A stretch of 64,000 bases of DNA from Cryoendolithus antarcticus. Taxonomy: Eukaryota; Ascomycota; Dothideomycetes; Cladosporiales; Cladosporiaceae. This document shows, in pieces, positions 9,527 through 21,412 of this stretch. The notes beneath the pieces are model-generated. The model ran no database searches and had not been told where the DNA came from. It saw only the letters and a list, made by a program, of their open reading frames with translations. The position numbers and the translations under genes are program-made. The stretch covers positions 1,116,001 to 1,180,000 of the forward strand of contig NAJO01000006.1 of assembly GCA_002077065.1 (NCBI GenBank). Direction: 5' to 3'. Within the stretch, counting starts at the first letter, position 1; every line of letters starts with the position of its first letter.

Positions 9527-11101
9527 ATGGAGAGTCCTTCTGGACTGCAAGGTCGTCGTCCTTCTTCCCGGATTCTCTTCGGATGTGTCCGCAGAGTAGA
9601 GACAACAATGTTACTGAAGGGCAATGCCCGTGTGGCAGTCGTTGCGGGCTTTCTCATCTCGCTGACACTGGTCGGCCTGTTGTTTATCGCGCCGCTGGAC
9701 GACGCCTCTCACGCGCTCAGGAAGCTGGGGAATCCCTTCAAACATGCGCCCTCCGCCACTGTGACGCAGGTCTTTGGCGATGCGACTTGGACAGAGATAA
9801 GTGCGACTGCCACGTCAAAGCCAGCCCAGGACGACCATGACGCTGGCGATGACAACGACGAAGAGGATGTCGATGATGACATGGCGTGGCATCCCGCTGG
9901 CCACCTCCCGGCTGCCCAGCAGAAGGCATCAGATGAGGCCATGGCCCTCGAGCACATCCGTCTGACCACTAACACCACTCTGCGACGAAATGGGACATTC
10001 TTTCCCATAATTTTCCCTGGCCAGGGGAGCTACAACCCTAACATCATCCCTCATCCATCGCATGAAGATACATATATTATCGTGGCTCAGCGCGACAAGA
10101 GAGACGACGATGAGCTGATATTCTACTCTGCACTCTTCTGCGAAGCCATGTTCTTCGACGGAGAGCTGATATGCATCAAGCCACCCTTGATTCTACCGAT
10201 CCAGAGCACCACTACAGATGCCTGCGAAGGCTCAAAATGGGAAGAGGCTCGCGAATGGATAGGACCTCACGATACGCGTATCTTCTATGGCGTCCACGGT
10301 CACCCCTACGCGATGTTCTCTTCCCAGGCTGAGCACCACTGTTTCGGCGAATGGCTGCAACGCCTGGACAGATTGATGCCGTGGCTCCCAGGACCGTCAA
10401 CCTACACCAACGACTCCTTCTTCCATGCGACGGACCTCAAACGGCCTCCACCGTTCGGCGCGATGGAGAAGAACTGGTTCGTCTTCTGGGATCGCAACAA
10501 CCAATCTTACCTCCACTACGACGTCTTCCCCTCGCGCACCTTCGCCAAGCTCGATCGCGACGGCAGTGTCGGCGAGGACCTATCTCATCTCGCGCTCTCC
10601 GACGCGCAATGTCTCTCAGACTACATGCCCTCAGTGAACCCAGCTACAAACCTCGAGTGGATCCACCAGTCGACGAATTCCCTTGCAGTAACATTCTGCA
10701 ACCGCACTGATCCTTCGTGTATCCCGTCCGCCAACAACACGCGCTTGTTTACGCTCTTCCAGCATAAGTCCTTCTACGGCCACGGCGTCTACGAACCTTA
10801 CATCATGGTGTTCTCGCAAGAAGCACCTTTCAGCGTCTACGGCATCTCCTCGAAACCGCTTTGGTTCGAAGGACGAGGCGAAGCAGGCGGCGCGTGGGCA
10901 GAGGGGACCTGGCGGCCGGATGATCAGAGTCAGCTGCTGTTTGTTGTCAGCATGAACTGGCGGAGGCGGGGATCGGGCTATCATGGGTTCCTGGACGACG
11001 AGCTATTTGTGTCTTTTGGGGTTGAGGATCAGGCGAGTGGTGGGGCGGCGGTGGTGGCCGGCGAGCTGCTGGCGGAGTTGAACTTATGTGATCAAGGCTG
11101 A
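9527..11101 (+). CDS. type II membrane glycoprotein of unknown function, possibly a Golgi glycosyl-enzyme
   Basis: Single exon, 524 residues. A short basic cytosolic tail is followed by one hydrophobic anchor at about 37-57 (VAVVAGFLISLTLVGLLFIA). Then comes an acidic stem (about 104-118, rich in D/E) and a lumenal domain of about 390 residues. Several N-glycosylation sequons are present (NTT, NGT, NDS, NQS, NRT, NNT). Recurrent aromatic and acidic blocks such as NPNIIPHP, RIFYGVHGHPYAMFSS and WFVFWD, spaced along the domain, suggest a beta-propeller of the kind found in glycosidases and fungal mannosyltransferases. That assignment is inference. The second Met at 9608 is an alternative start that keeps the anchor. 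The topology is well supported; the function is not. Confidence 0.75.
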   Translation: MESPSGLQGRRPSSRILFGCVRRVETTMLLKGNARVAVVAGFLISLTLVGLLFIAPLDDASHALRKLGNPFKHAPSATVTQVFGDATWTEISATATSKPAQDDHDAGDDNDEEDVDDDMAWHPAGHLPAAQQKASDEAMALEHIRLTTNTTLRRNGTFFPIIFPGQGSYNPNIIPHPSHEDTYIIVAQRDKRDDDELIFYSALFCEAMFFDGELICIKPPLILPIQSTTTDACEGSKWEEAREWIGPHDTRIFYGVHGHPYAMFSSQAEHHCFGEWLQRLDRLMPWLPGPSTYTNDSFFHATDLKRPPPFGAMEKNWFVFWDRNNQSYLHYDVFPSRTFAKLDRDGSVGEDLSHLALSDAQCLSDYMPSVNPATNLEWIHQSTNSLAVTFCNRTDPSCIPSANNTRLFTLFQHKSFYGHGVYEPYIMVFSQEAPFSVYGISSKPLWFEGRGEAGGAWAEGTWRPDDQSQLLFVVSMNWRRRGSGYHGFLDDELFVSFGVEDQASGGAAVVAGELLAELNLCDQG

Positions 11102-11631
11102 GTTAATTGCTGCCTGCGTCCCGACAACGGGCGCTGAGCTGAGCGAGGCCGTCTCACATGCGCGCCTGGATGATCTCACGCGCTTTGACATCATCGCATG
11201 CAACGACCGGACTGGCAAGATATGAGCGCTCGATATCTTGTTCAATTGTGACTGACAGCCCGATCGTGGAGGACTCGGCTCTCCCTCTGGATCCGCCGCC
11301 AACAAGTGGACGTTCATCATTGGTTGGGTGCCGCACGAAGTTGGCTTGACAGCCACGCAATTTTCTGGGCCGTTGCTTAGCTGCTAGCATTGGTCCTGGA
11401 AGAGAACCGATGTTCTCACGTCAGGATGTGCAAGATTCACTCACTACACACTGCCAGAATACCACTCTTGGCCGGGATGTATCACGACGCGAAAATAGCG
11501 GCCCGAAATCACGGCCGGGACGAGTAACAGGACTACACGCGGATTCTTGCCCAAGACATATTAGTGTACGAGTGAGCGGTGTACTGTCGATGTATAATAT
11601 AATGAACACAATCCCAATGCACAAGGTATCT
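11102..11631. other. intergenic, convergent
   Basis: 3' sides of the membrane protein and the ABC transporter. Nothing recognisable apart from probable 3'UTRs. Confidence 0.4.
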
Positions 11632-14600
11632 CTAAGCATTCGCTCCCATGTCCCCTTGATCCAAGCTCTGCGCCAAACACATAGCATAGTACCTGCCCTT
11701 CAACCGCTGCAGCTCATCGTGTTTGCCTTGCTCCACGATCCTGCCGTCCTCGACCACGAAGATCACGTCTGCATTCTTGATCGTGCTCAGGCGATGCGCA
11801 ACCGCGATTGTTGTTCGGCCGAGTGCAGCCTCATCGAGAGCCTGCTGCACGATTCTTTCACTCTGGGTGTCGAGAGCCGATGTCGCTTCGTCGAGAAGAA
11901 GCAGACGCGGCTGCCGAATCAGAGCTCTTGCGACAGCGATACGTTGTCGTTGCCCGCCGGAGAACTGCAGGCCTTTAGCACCGCAAGGCGTGTTCAGGCC
12001 TTCGGGAAGGGAAGAGATGAACTCGAGAGCGTTCGCTTGTCGACAGGCCTCGCTCACTTCCTCTTCTGTAGGCTCATGCTCGAGACCAATCGCGATATTG
12101 TCACGTACTGAGCCAAGGTAAAGCGGCGGCTCCTGTTGCACGAGCGACATATAGCGACGGTACGCGAAGGGCGACATTGCCCCGATGTCTTCGCCCTTCA
12201 GTGTGATGCGACCAGAGGTGGGATCGTAGAAGCGCTCTGCGAGCGCTATGATGGTGCTCTTACCGCAGCCTGACGGGCCGACGATGGCTGCATATGTGCC
12301 TGGCTCGATGGTCATGGTCACGCCACGCAGGACCCGTGCGGTCTCTCGTTGCTTGTAGCGGAATTCGACATCCTCAATACCGATCGCACCGTCGCCAGAG
12401 GGCTTATGCGAGCGATTCTCATCCGTCTCGCGGATCGTGGCTTTGATCGTGCGGAGCCAGAGGACGTAGTTCGCAGCGATCTTGCCCTTGGTGATCGAAG
12501 TCGTGTATGCGAAGAACTGCCCTGCGCCTTGTCCGCTGAAGATGATGGCGATGAAACATACGAAGAAGGACTGGATGGTGAGCTGGCCACCCACAATAAG
12601 CTGAGAACCGTACCAGAAGCCCAGGCCCATCACGAGGAACTCGATTGATTGTGAGAGGGCATAGGGGAACAGCATGACAGCCAGACCTGGCAGCACCTTC
12701 TTGATGATGCCGTCGAGAGCGCCGTTGTATTCCTCGAGGACCGACGACTCGAGTGCGAGAAAGCTCACGGTCTTGATGCTAGTCACTGCCTCAGTTGCGA
12801 GGCCAGCGCTGCCCGAGAAACCGGCTCCCGTCGAGTTTTCCAGCTTCTGGTCTAGTCGGATGCGAATATAACCAGCAATAACTAGCGGCGTCAACCCCCC
12901 GAACACAAGGGTCAAGCCTAGCCTCCAGCTGAAGACGATTCCGATGATGCTGCTGCCAATGATGTTGATCAGAACGTTCAAGATCAGACCGAGGTTTCCA
13001 GACATGAGCTCCTGCAGCGAAGTCGGTACCGATGAGAGCTTCGAAGTTAGCGAGCCTGACGAGTTGGCAGGTAGGTCGAAGAACTCCTGGTCGTTGTAGA
13101 CCATGCGCTCGATCATCTCGCGGCGTATGCGTCTAGTGATGACCTGGCCAATCGAATTGCATGCCCAGCCTATGCCAAAGTACCCGAACAAGTTGGCAAG
13201 TGCAAGCACGAAGAACATCAGTGCCCAGAAGGCGGCTTGATCCGTCGCTGCTTGCCCCTCGAGGTTGAAGACGCCGACAAGACGCGAGAAGACAATGGCT
13301 TGTGCAGGGTAGGTGCCACCCCCGATGATGCCTCCTATGGCGGTCACAGCGTACCAAACGTACAAGTCGGGATGCTCCTTGAGTAGAATCCAGATGCACC
13401 TGATCAGAGTGAAGTTCAATGTCTCGGCGGACAGGTGGACCACGGCCTGGCGCTCCAGATCGGTCTGTGCTGCCTTTGTCACGGTGCGCTGCAGGGTGAG
13501 AGGTCGTCCCAGCGTATCCTCAGCCTCTGCTGCAACTTCGGCTTGCGCCTCAATCTTCTCTTCCGGCTCATCCGCTGATTCTGCTGCTTTGGCACCAAGG
13601 TCCTGTGCTCTGACCATGGCAGCATACAGGCCATCCCTGGCTAGCAGCTCACGGTGCGTGCCTTGCTCGACCACTTGACCAGCTTTCATGACAGCAATGC
13701 TATCAGCAGCCATCACTGTTGCAAGCTTGTGCGCAATGATCAGAGTAGTCTTGTTTGCAGACACTCGGTTCAACGCGTCTTGGACTACCCTCTCAGCGCG
13801 GGGATCTAGCGCACTGGTTGCCTCGTCCAAGAGTAGAACTTTCGGATCTGACACAATGCTGCGGGCGATCGCAATACGTTGACGTTGGCCGCCTGACAGC
13901 ATACTCGCTCGCTCTCCTACTTGTGTGTTGTAGCCTTCGGGCAGCGCCGACACGAAGTCGTGAGCATTGCTCGCCTTGCAAGCCTCCTCGATGAGATCTC
14001 TTTGCTTCTCGTCTGGCAGGTCCCGTTGCTCGCCCACCAGCCCCTTCGCGACGTTTTGGTAGATGGTACCCTGGAATAGTATGGGTTCTTGCTGTACCAA
14101 GCGGAAGTTGCTGCGTAGCCACTTGGTGTTGTAGCTCTCGAGTGGCTGACCGTCGAGGATTATTTCACCAGATGCAGGCATATACCATCGTTCGAGCAGA
14201 CCAACTAACGTTGATTTGCCGCATCCGCTGGGTCCCACAAGCGCGGTCGTCTTGCCAGCAGGAAGCGATAAGTTCAAGCCATGCAAGACTTGAGCAGTGG
14301 GTCTCGTGGGATATGCGAAGCGAAGGTTCCGGATTTGGATATCGCCAGCACAATTAGACGGCTGTGCGCCTTCAGGCGACAGGGGATCGAGCAAAGACTC
14401 TTTATCAATGACCGAGAAGAGTTCGGCGGCGGCAGATGATGCATTGGTGATGGCCTAGAGAAATCAATTAGCCCATAGCTCATAATCGATGCACGATGAA
14501 CCCCAACGCGATACACGTACTTGCATCGACGGAAAGACGAGGAGGGTCGATGTCGCTCCAAGCGCAACACTGAGCACCACCGTGAAAACTGTGCCGACAT

Positions 14601-15819
14601 TGCCGATCTCGCCTCTCGCCAACATCCGCTGACCATACCAGAAAGCGAAGGCAGTCGCGGACATGACGAAGAATGTCTGCGTGGAGAAGAGGATGCCGAA
14701 AATGAGTGACTTCTTCTTGCCGTCCTTGTAAGCCGCTAGTAGGTACTCATCGTAGGTCTTGACAATCTTGTCTTGCGCTCCGAAAGCATGGATGGTGCGT
14801 ATTGAGCTGAGCGCATCCTGGGCGAGTACGGCAGCTCGCGAGTATGTACGCGTGATTCGCGACTCGATGGGTGCGTCGAACGCAAGACATCCTCCGATAG
14901 TTCCAATTATCAGTGGAACAATGGACATGGTGATGAGCGCGACTGTGTGATGTATGCAAATTAGTGGTGTGCGAAAATTGAAAAAATCTCGGCACACTTA
15001 CGTTTCCATTGCACTGACAGCGCGACAATGTATGCTGAGAAGAAGAGAGCAATGCCGTTCACGAGCGTGACTGTCTTCTCGGAAATCCCAACCGTGACCC
15101 GTTCTCCATCTGAGAGCTTGTGTCAGGGCGCGCTCGAGGCAGTCTAGGAATTGAACTCACTTGTCGTAACCTGAGTCGCAGGCGACCCGCCACCGGCCTT
15201 ATCGAAGTACCATACTTCCTGTCGAAGCAAGCTCTCGAGGAATTTTGCGCGTACTTTGCGAGTCACCCTTGTTGCAGCGACACACGCGCACAGCGTCGAT
15301 ATATACCCAATGACGAACCTTGCAACAAAAAGGTAGACGAAGTACAGGATCAAGTGATTTATGTTGCTCTTGAACGCTGCTATCTCGGCTTCAGTCGCTT
15401 GATCGGCCCTGAAAGTGGCGAAATTGCCTGTTGATTGGCCGAACACCAAAGTCATCAGTGGCAGGGCAGCGCCGGTAGCAAGTGCGCCAGTATATGCGAT
15501 GGCATAGAGCAAGATGTCAAGCCGATCTGCAAACGTGAAGATACGCTGTTCAAAGTCAGCATGCGATCGTGCTCTCCTTTCGAACACCACTCGGACGACT
15601 CACGAAGTAGTCCTTCAGGGAGCCCGCCTTCTCCTTTTCATCCTTGCCCTCCTTGCTCTCCTTGCCATCTCCAGCATCAGACGACTTCACATCGTCCAAG
15701 GATCCGTTCGTTTCCACTTTCTCTGGGATGTTAATGGCTGCGGCCTTCTCAGACTCCGGCACCATGGCTGATGGCGACTCCGCGCTCGGCACTCTTGACG
15801 ATTTTGTGTCGTTCATCAC
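11632..15819 (-). CDS. full-size ABC transporter, ABCB (MDR/P-glycoprotein-like) subfamily
   Basis: Five exons on the minus strand, 15604-15819, 15161-15545, 15002-15109, 14521-14942 and 11632-14454, give 1317 residues. Introns are 58, 51, 59 and 66 bp and all phases agree. Order is TMD1-NBD1-TMD2-NBD2. NBD1 has Walker A GPSGCGKST, signature LSGGQRQRIAIARS and Walker B LLLDEATSALD. NBD2 has GPSGCGKST, FSGGQRQRIAVARA and LLLDEATSALD. Both sites look catalytically complete. The 72-residue first exon encodes a charged cytosolic leader (Lys/Glu-rich, ending SLKDYF) that runs into RIFTFADRLD, the standard entry to TMD1. A charged linker rich in Ala and Glu separates the halves. It is an integral membrane exporter of lipids, peptides or drugs. 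The substrate cannot be inferred, and no biosynthetic cluster surrounds it. Confidence 0.95.
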
Positions 15820-16477
15820 GTAAAAGAGTGATACATGATTGCAATATTACACAATGGAACGTGAAGGGCGCGCAGGTTCTATCAGTGCATACATGTACAT
15901 ATCTCGCAAACACCCAGTGACGTGCGCTGAAGTCGGCCGTTATGGCCTCCGGCTGGGTCTGGCCTGTTCTTGGCACTCACGTCGTCTGCATTGGGGAACT
16001 GAATGCGAGCTATTGGTCTGTAGGGGTGCTGGAAGTGTGCCTTGCCGAGTGACTCGCGGCAAGGTCGCATTCACCATGACCTCGTTTAGGCTGGCAATAT
16101 CGGCGCAAAGGCCTATCGCTTGTCTCAATGGAACCGCAGAGGATGATCAGTCTCGCAAACATGGGTCTCTGGAACCGACATTGTGGAAAACACGTTCGGC
16201 GCTGAGTCCGTGACCCGAAAGTCCGACTTTCTTTTGCGAGATACGCTATTAGCAGTCATGGCACGAATCACGGGTAAAAGAGAGGCCATTGGGACGGCTT
16301 GAGATTTCGCAGATGCGAGCTTTCTGTATTGACTAAATGTTTCTCATTACATTAAGCTACAGGGCAAAGCTCCCATAGATGAGACTCGAGCACCGTGCCA
16401 CGTCTCGCAGTCGCCTCGGAGACACAGCAGAGCTGGCCGTGATCACCATGCTATACGATCGCTTGCTCGCTTAGAAT
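15820..16477. other. intergenic
   Basis: Promoter side of the ABC transporter and 3' side of the tyrosinase. No further gene seen. Confidence 0.4.
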
Positions 16478-17744
16478 CTAGTCATATTTGTAGCAAAAAG
16501 ACCCAGCGAATGTGTCCATCAGATCATGGAATGTCTGGTCCGGAGCCACGAACCCGAACGATATCTTATCAGTCAACTGCATGTCCGGGCTCGGTGGGCT
16601 GTTCCCCATAGTCGACGTTCCCCTGATGATGAATTGGCGGTCCCAGATGTCCAGGTACTGCCACACGAGCCAGATCTTGTCGAGCATGGCGTGGTGCAAG
16701 AAGAAGATCGGGTCGTTGGGCGATGAGTGCATGTCCTCAAGATCCGAAGGGCCGCCACCAAGCCAGTGTCCGCCGCCATGGACACCAAAGCGGTTGGCGT
16801 CGGAACCATAGCCTTGCATCAGACCTTGGAATCCCTCGATATAGATCTCGCCAAGGAGAAGCTCAGTAACGTTGGTGTAGGTGTTGTACTGCGTGCTGAA
16901 GAAGCTGTTCAGATCGCGGACGAGGCAACGAGGGTTATCTTCGTAGTCGCTCTTTACGTTGTTGTTGTAGGGACTATCGATTGGTCCGAGATGGAGCTTA
17001 GTCTTGCTAAAGGGACCGGAGTGCACGCAGCCGCCGCCGGTGCCGGGAGGGAAGTTCACGTTTTGCAAGCCCAGGTAGGTGTAGTCGCGATTGGAGATGT
17101 AGACGCCGTTGGAGCCCATGGAGTATTCGTCGCCATTGAAGATCTCGCTCTGGTCGAGTGCCTCAGCGTCCTCGGCCCAGTTCCAGTATGGCATATGTCC
17201 TGTGTAGCCACAGTGCTTCTTCAGGTCCTGCTCAAAAGAGTGGACGTAGAAGCGGTGCCATGCGAGGAAGTCGGCAGTCATGTGTATTGTCATGGTGTAG
17301 TTGATGTGTGCTGTTGCCGGATTAGTCACTTGTAGCTACATAGGCAGCACCCTAAAGAGACTTACTCGCAACATACTCGTCGTACCGGCTGTGCACACCA
17401 GGGTATTGTTTCTTCTGCTCGTGCGTCATGACCTGCGGCGGCAAACGTTGCAAGCACTCCACAGCATTTGTGAAAGACTTGCGATGTTCTAGCGTCATGT
17501 TCCTGAACTCCTTCCGCACAGTCGCCGTCTCGAAATTACATTTGTTCCCACGGAAGTCGATGTTGTCTTGCATCCGCTCAAGAGCAAGCTTCTGCACTTT
17601 TTCCCATGCTGCGCCAGACGCGATATCTTCGCTAGAGAAGTCTGAAAGTGGAGGTGATTGTGCGATCGCAAAGCCAGCGATTGCCGCGATACTGGCCAAA
17701 GATGAGAAGAAAAGCATAGTAATGAATGTGATGCCCGTGGGCAA
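16478..17744 (-). CDS. secreted tyrosinase / polyphenol oxidase (type 3 copper enzyme)
   Basis: Two exons, 17366-17744 and 16478-17310, give 403 residues with a 55-bp intron (gtaagt...caacag). The N-terminus has a hydrophobic signal peptide (ITMLFFSSLASIAAIAGFAIA). The CuA site is GVHSRYDEYVATHIN, then TIHMTADFLAWHRF, providing three histidines. The CuB site is VHGGGHWLGG and DPIFFLHHAMLDKIW. All six copper ligands are visible. The acceptor at 17311 is preferred over one at 17329 because it yields the consensus VATHIN and a normal intron length. A short enzyme without a long C-terminal inhibitory domain, as in small fungal tyrosinases that oxidise phenols extracellularly. It could contribute to melanin-like pigments, but no melanin gene lies beside it. 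Confidence 0.93.
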
Positions 17745-18823
17745 TGCAAAAGAGTGTGAAAGATATTAGTACGTGTAGAGTAATGAGCGACAATGTTGCA
17801 GGTGGAGGTGTAAGAACAGCAGGCCGATGTGAAGACAATGGAAAGGTTGATGTCTCGTAAACTTGCCTTGCGCTAGGAGGTAGCCCTATGACCTCGTGTT
17901 GATGCCCGCGTCGTATGTCACCTCATTGGCGCTCAGACGGGGCAACAATGGCATTGGCTCGGCGGGCTATACTTTGGGTCGCCTATGCGCTCGGCGAACG
18001 TGGGCATGCTGGCATTGCTGGGCAGGCGACGAAAGGAGACAAGACGACTGGACGTTTCACGGACGGCGCTAAGATGATCCACATGCATGAGAGTACAAGC
18101 TTTACTATGCCCTTGGCCAGCGTTTTGATGAACTTGTTGGTCGGGTGGCACAGAGTCACTGACAACAGCAGAGACCAGATCATCATGGCCATGGGATTTT
18201 CAAGATAGCTCTGCACCGTTTTCGGGAGTCACGATGTCCAGCATGCAGGTTCGAGTGCGTAAAACGGTCAGTATCGCATACGGATGATGTCCGCACGTTA
18301 AATGAGCTGTGGATCCGGACAGGGTCGCCCCTTCCTGCCGCTGTCAGGCCGCTGGTTCCCCTGTCGATCATCGACAACTTGTTGCGCTCATGTGTATGGT
18401 TTGCAGAACGACCAGCCTTCAGATGCCGCGACGCTGTAAATTCGTACCTGCAACAAACGAATCAGTCGGTTTGCGTCGTGAAGAGACCGAAGACTTCTTG
18501 CGGTCTCTGCACTAAGCCATACTCTCTCGGAGACCTGGCAACACAGCATCGCACTTTCGCGCAGCGGATGATATGAGCATCGTCAATGCTTCCAGAAATC
18601 TGAAGAAGTGGAGGGATTTGCGTATCGCCTCGGATACTACACTTGAGCGTGTTCTACAGAGTTGCTATGGTAAGCATCGAAGCAAGATACATACGGCAGA
18701 ACAGTAGGGTCATGATCTCATATTGTATTGCTCTAGTCTATTCACTATCGTACTGCATCGTCAGTAGTCGTCGGATGACAGCTACCTCGACTAGCGATTT
18801 ACACGCCACCACCGTTCCAGAGA
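17745..18823. other. intergenic, 1.1 kb
   Basis: Holds the tyrosinase promoter on its left. The rest carries only short, unrecognised frames. Confidence 0.4.
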
Positions 18824-19933
18824 TCATTTGACAGCCAGGGCCTTCCTCCGCTCCTCTACGATCTGATTGAGCAGGATGAGCACCAGCTTACAACACTCCT
18901 CCTTCGCATTCTTCTGGCCGAAGCAACTCCCAGTGTGACCCACAGCACCACCGATGCGCGGCTCCTTGAGCACATCCTGCGGAAGAAAGCTCGCCGCCGC
19001 TGCGTACCAATTCGCCAATGCAGCACCATCTGGTGGGAGGACCGGCGTCATGCGGTAGCTTGGGGCGGAAAGACCCAGTTGACGGCTGCGCGCGGCAACT
19101 TGTTGAGCCGGTGTCTGAGCGATGAGAGGGCTGGTGCTGTCGTCGAGGATGTCGTCGGAGCCTTCATCGGTCTTGCGGTACTTTGCGGACGTGGTGCTGC
19201 CAAGCTTGGCATTTTCTTGGAGCCATAGTATAGCTTCTCTGGACGTATGACGTTTCGCCGCGGCCTTGAGCGGGAAGAGCGCTGTCTCGGAGCCGAAGAC
19301 GTGCCCTGGTGCTGCGTCTGTAGTCATGGTGTAGGCGTAGAGGTAGGTGCTCAATGCCTGTCCGGCTTTCTGCTGTGCGACATTGTTGGCAATGTGCTCC
19401 TTGTAGCGGGGCGTCGGGAATTTGTACTTCTGGCAATACTCCGTAAGTTGACCGTTCCAGTTCTCGTCGTCCAGTACAGTCGCATCCTCACTCTTACGCT
19501 TCTTGCGTATTGGGAGGTCGACTTTACCCAGCATCTCCAGCCCGCGCTGGGCTATGAACTCCCTTGCTTGCTTCTTCGACGGATATGGCCTCTGATCCTC
19601 ACAGGAATGGTCGCCGAAATCGAGCTTGACGCCATAGCAACCCTGTGCAAGCTCAGTGAACGAGAACATGGGCTGCAGATTGTGCAGCTGACACAATGAG
19701 TTGAACTCTTGCACTGCCACGCCATAGGTCTCAACCGCTGGGAGAGGTACGATTGCTGGTGGTGAGAAGTGAATCGAGCGAGGAGTGTTGTCTGTATCGC
19801 CGGATCTGAAGCGCAGAGCATTTTTCGAAGGAGGGTGCAGGGCATCGTATTCCTCGAGGGACATCGTCTGATCCGCGGCTGGGTCCATGGTAGCCGATGT
19901 ATGATTTCTGATGTTGCGAAGTGGTAGTTCCAT
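18824..19933 (-). CDS. protein with tandem degenerate dsRNA-binding domains
   Basis: Single exon of 369 residues if translation starts at the Met at 19933. In-frame alternatives are 20122 and 19888; the extra 63 residues of the longest form look like translated leader. The first domain (beginning AVQEFNSLCQLHNLQP, then YGVKLDFGDHS and SKKQAREFIAQRGLEML) has the helix-strand-helix order of a dsRBD. A second follows a basic KKRK linker (NWNGQLTEYCQKYKFPTP, then KAAAKRHTSREAILWLQ). A final CFGQKNAKEECCKLVLILL resembles the closing helix of a third, incomplete domain. Function is unknown; RNA binding is inferred from fold pattern only. The KKRK stretch could serve as a nuclear localisation signal. 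Confidence 0.7.
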   Translation of the reverse strand: MELPLRNIRNHTSATMDPAADQTMSLEEYDALHPPSKNALRFRSGDTDNTPRSIHFSPPAIVPLPAVETYGVAVQEFNSLCQLHNLQPMFSFTELAQGCYGVKLDFGDHSCEDQRPYPSKKQAREFIAQRGLEMLGKVDLPIRKKRKSEDATVLDDENWNGQLTEYCQKYKFPTPRYKEHIANNVAQQKAGQALSTYLYAYTMTTDAAPGHVFGSETALFPLKAAAKRHTSREAILWLQENAKLGSTTSAKYRKTDEGSDDILDDSTSPLIAQTPAQQVAARSRQLGLSAPSYRMTPVLPPDGAALANWYAAAASFLPQDVLKEPRIGGAVGHTGSCFGQKNAKEECCKLVLILLNQIVEERRKALAVK

Positions 19934-20527
19934 ATTTGGCTCCAGATCAACACTTATATGTGACGAGCGTGCTCTCCGCGGTCTGTTGTGAAAGTGTTCA
20001 CTAGCTCGTGAGTGCGCTCGTGAACGCACATACAAGGTGTGAGCAGTGAAGTCTCGCACATCTGCTGCTGGTATGAGTGCGCCAGTCTGCGATGGGATGA
20101 GAAGAGAGTCCAGTAAATCCATGTCGGCGCGTAGTATTTGATCGCGTGGCTACAGTATGCAGGGTTCCGGTTCCGAAGTGCTTGCATCACTAGCGTGCCA
20201 AAGATGTCCTCAATCTCCTGTTCTGCGATCCGTGGTATCCTGAATGCTAACACCAAAGGTTTGCCGCTTCTGCGACGCTGGCAGGTACGCGGATAGTCTC
20301 ATCACTTCCCTGGAATGAAGTTGCTCTAGTGATGATCTGGTAGAGAATCTGCCAGTTTTTCGTCACAAGCAAAGGCGTTGCAACGAAGCATTCTCTCGCA
20401 ATATGTCTGCAGCAATACAGCGCAGTACTTGACATCATTGACACGGTCAGCTTCATATCATCGTCAGAGATCGTTACGGACAGCACGAATTGCATCTCCA
20501 CCCCATAATCGACACATCAAGCCTACG
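19934..20527. promoter_or_regulatory. divergent region, dsRBD protein / F-box-like 1
   Basis: Open frames extend into this interval on both strands but show no family resemblance. Treated as promoters and leaders. Confidence 0.4.
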
Positions 20528-21412
20528 ATGCGCGAAACCCGTGCCCGTCGTTCGACACGCAGTCAGGTGAAGCTCTCTAAGAGTGAGCATCTGAATATCA
20601 ACGGCGTCTCTAGGCGCACGGCAGCAAACACCCACAGCACTGGAAATGGGGAGTTGGCGAACGTTGATGCAGCTGTCAATACGGCATCTGGCAAGGACCG
20701 CACTACAGTGTCCACGCAACATCCTATCTCCGTTCGCAAGGGCGTCACACCTCTGAAAGAACCATTCCGATTCCTTGATCTGCCTCCCGAATTGCGTACC
20801 CGAATCCTTTGTTTGGCCGTAGCGAGCAAGCACGAAGATGGCAGAGATCTGGACACCATCACTGGTCCTGCAGTCGCCGCCGTCAGCAAGCAACTCTACA
20901 TCGAAACGATGCCTGTCCTCCTGGCTGAGACGATCTGGAAAGTCACAGTGCGCAGCAACATGAACCTGCACTGTGATCCACCTCTCGAGCGCCGTCCATC
21001 CATCCACGCGGGTAAAGCGAAGGGCATGGATTTGAGCGCAGGCAGAATACTTCTGAGCCGCAGTAGCATGGCGTATCTCAGACGCCTCGGCAGGATGGTC
21101 GATTGCTTTCGCATGATCAAGTTTTGCGTCTACTCCGTCAGCTATGCCGGCTCTGCCATGGATTGGTTGATCTGCGAAGTCAGCGTTCGAATTGAACACA
21201 GCCGAATCTTGATCACTGCGGTGATGCCAGACATGCAGCGTGAATCGCGGTATCCCCAGCTTCGGCCCGTCATTGATGCTGTCGTCATGCGATTGAGATC
21301 TGTGATCGAGACTGCGAAGGCAAAGCCAGGCTTCAGAGGTCTCAACTGGGGGAATGTGACAGAACTTGCGAGTGCCTTTGACGTGGCATCTTGGATGCTC
21401 AAGGCCTCTTAG
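20528..21412 (+). CDS. F-box-like protein (copy 1 of tandem array)
   Basis: About 294 residues from the ATG at 20528. An open frame extends upstream to 20378, but the paralogues begin near this point. After a basic N-terminus (RETRARRSTRSQVK) comes the core PFRFLDLPPELRTRILCLAV, the short F-box-like motif common in large fungal families. The body then continues with GPAVAAVSKQLYIETMPVLL. The C-terminal part, IETAKAKPGFRGLNWGNVTELASAF, is shared with the two downstream copies. The family is presumed to connect to SCF ubiquitin ligases, but Skp1 binding has not been shown for many such proteins. The partner is unknown. Intronless, like the other copies. Confidence 0.75.
   Translation: MRETRARRSTRSQVKLSKSEHLNINGVSRRTAANTHSTGNGELANVDAAVNTASGKDRTTVSTQHPISVRKGVTPLKEPFRFLDLPPELRTRILCLAVASKHEDGRDLDTITGPAVAAVSKQLYIETMPVLLAETIWKVTVRSNMNLHCDPPLERRPSIHAGKAKGMDLSAGRILLSRSSMAYLRRLGRMVDCFRMIKFCVYSVSYAGSAMDWLICEVSVRIEHSRILITAVMPDMQRESRYPQLRPVIDAVVMRLRSVIETAKAKPGFRGLNWGNVTELASAFDVASWMLKAS

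Noticed and set aside
11410..13994. Several plus-strand frames over 60 residues
   Set aside because: They are antisense shadows of the ABC transporter coding exon.
17311..17328. Alternative tyrosinase acceptor giving a 37-bp intron
   Set aside because: Too short for a normal intron; the acceptor at 17311 gives 55 bp and the consensus VATHIN.
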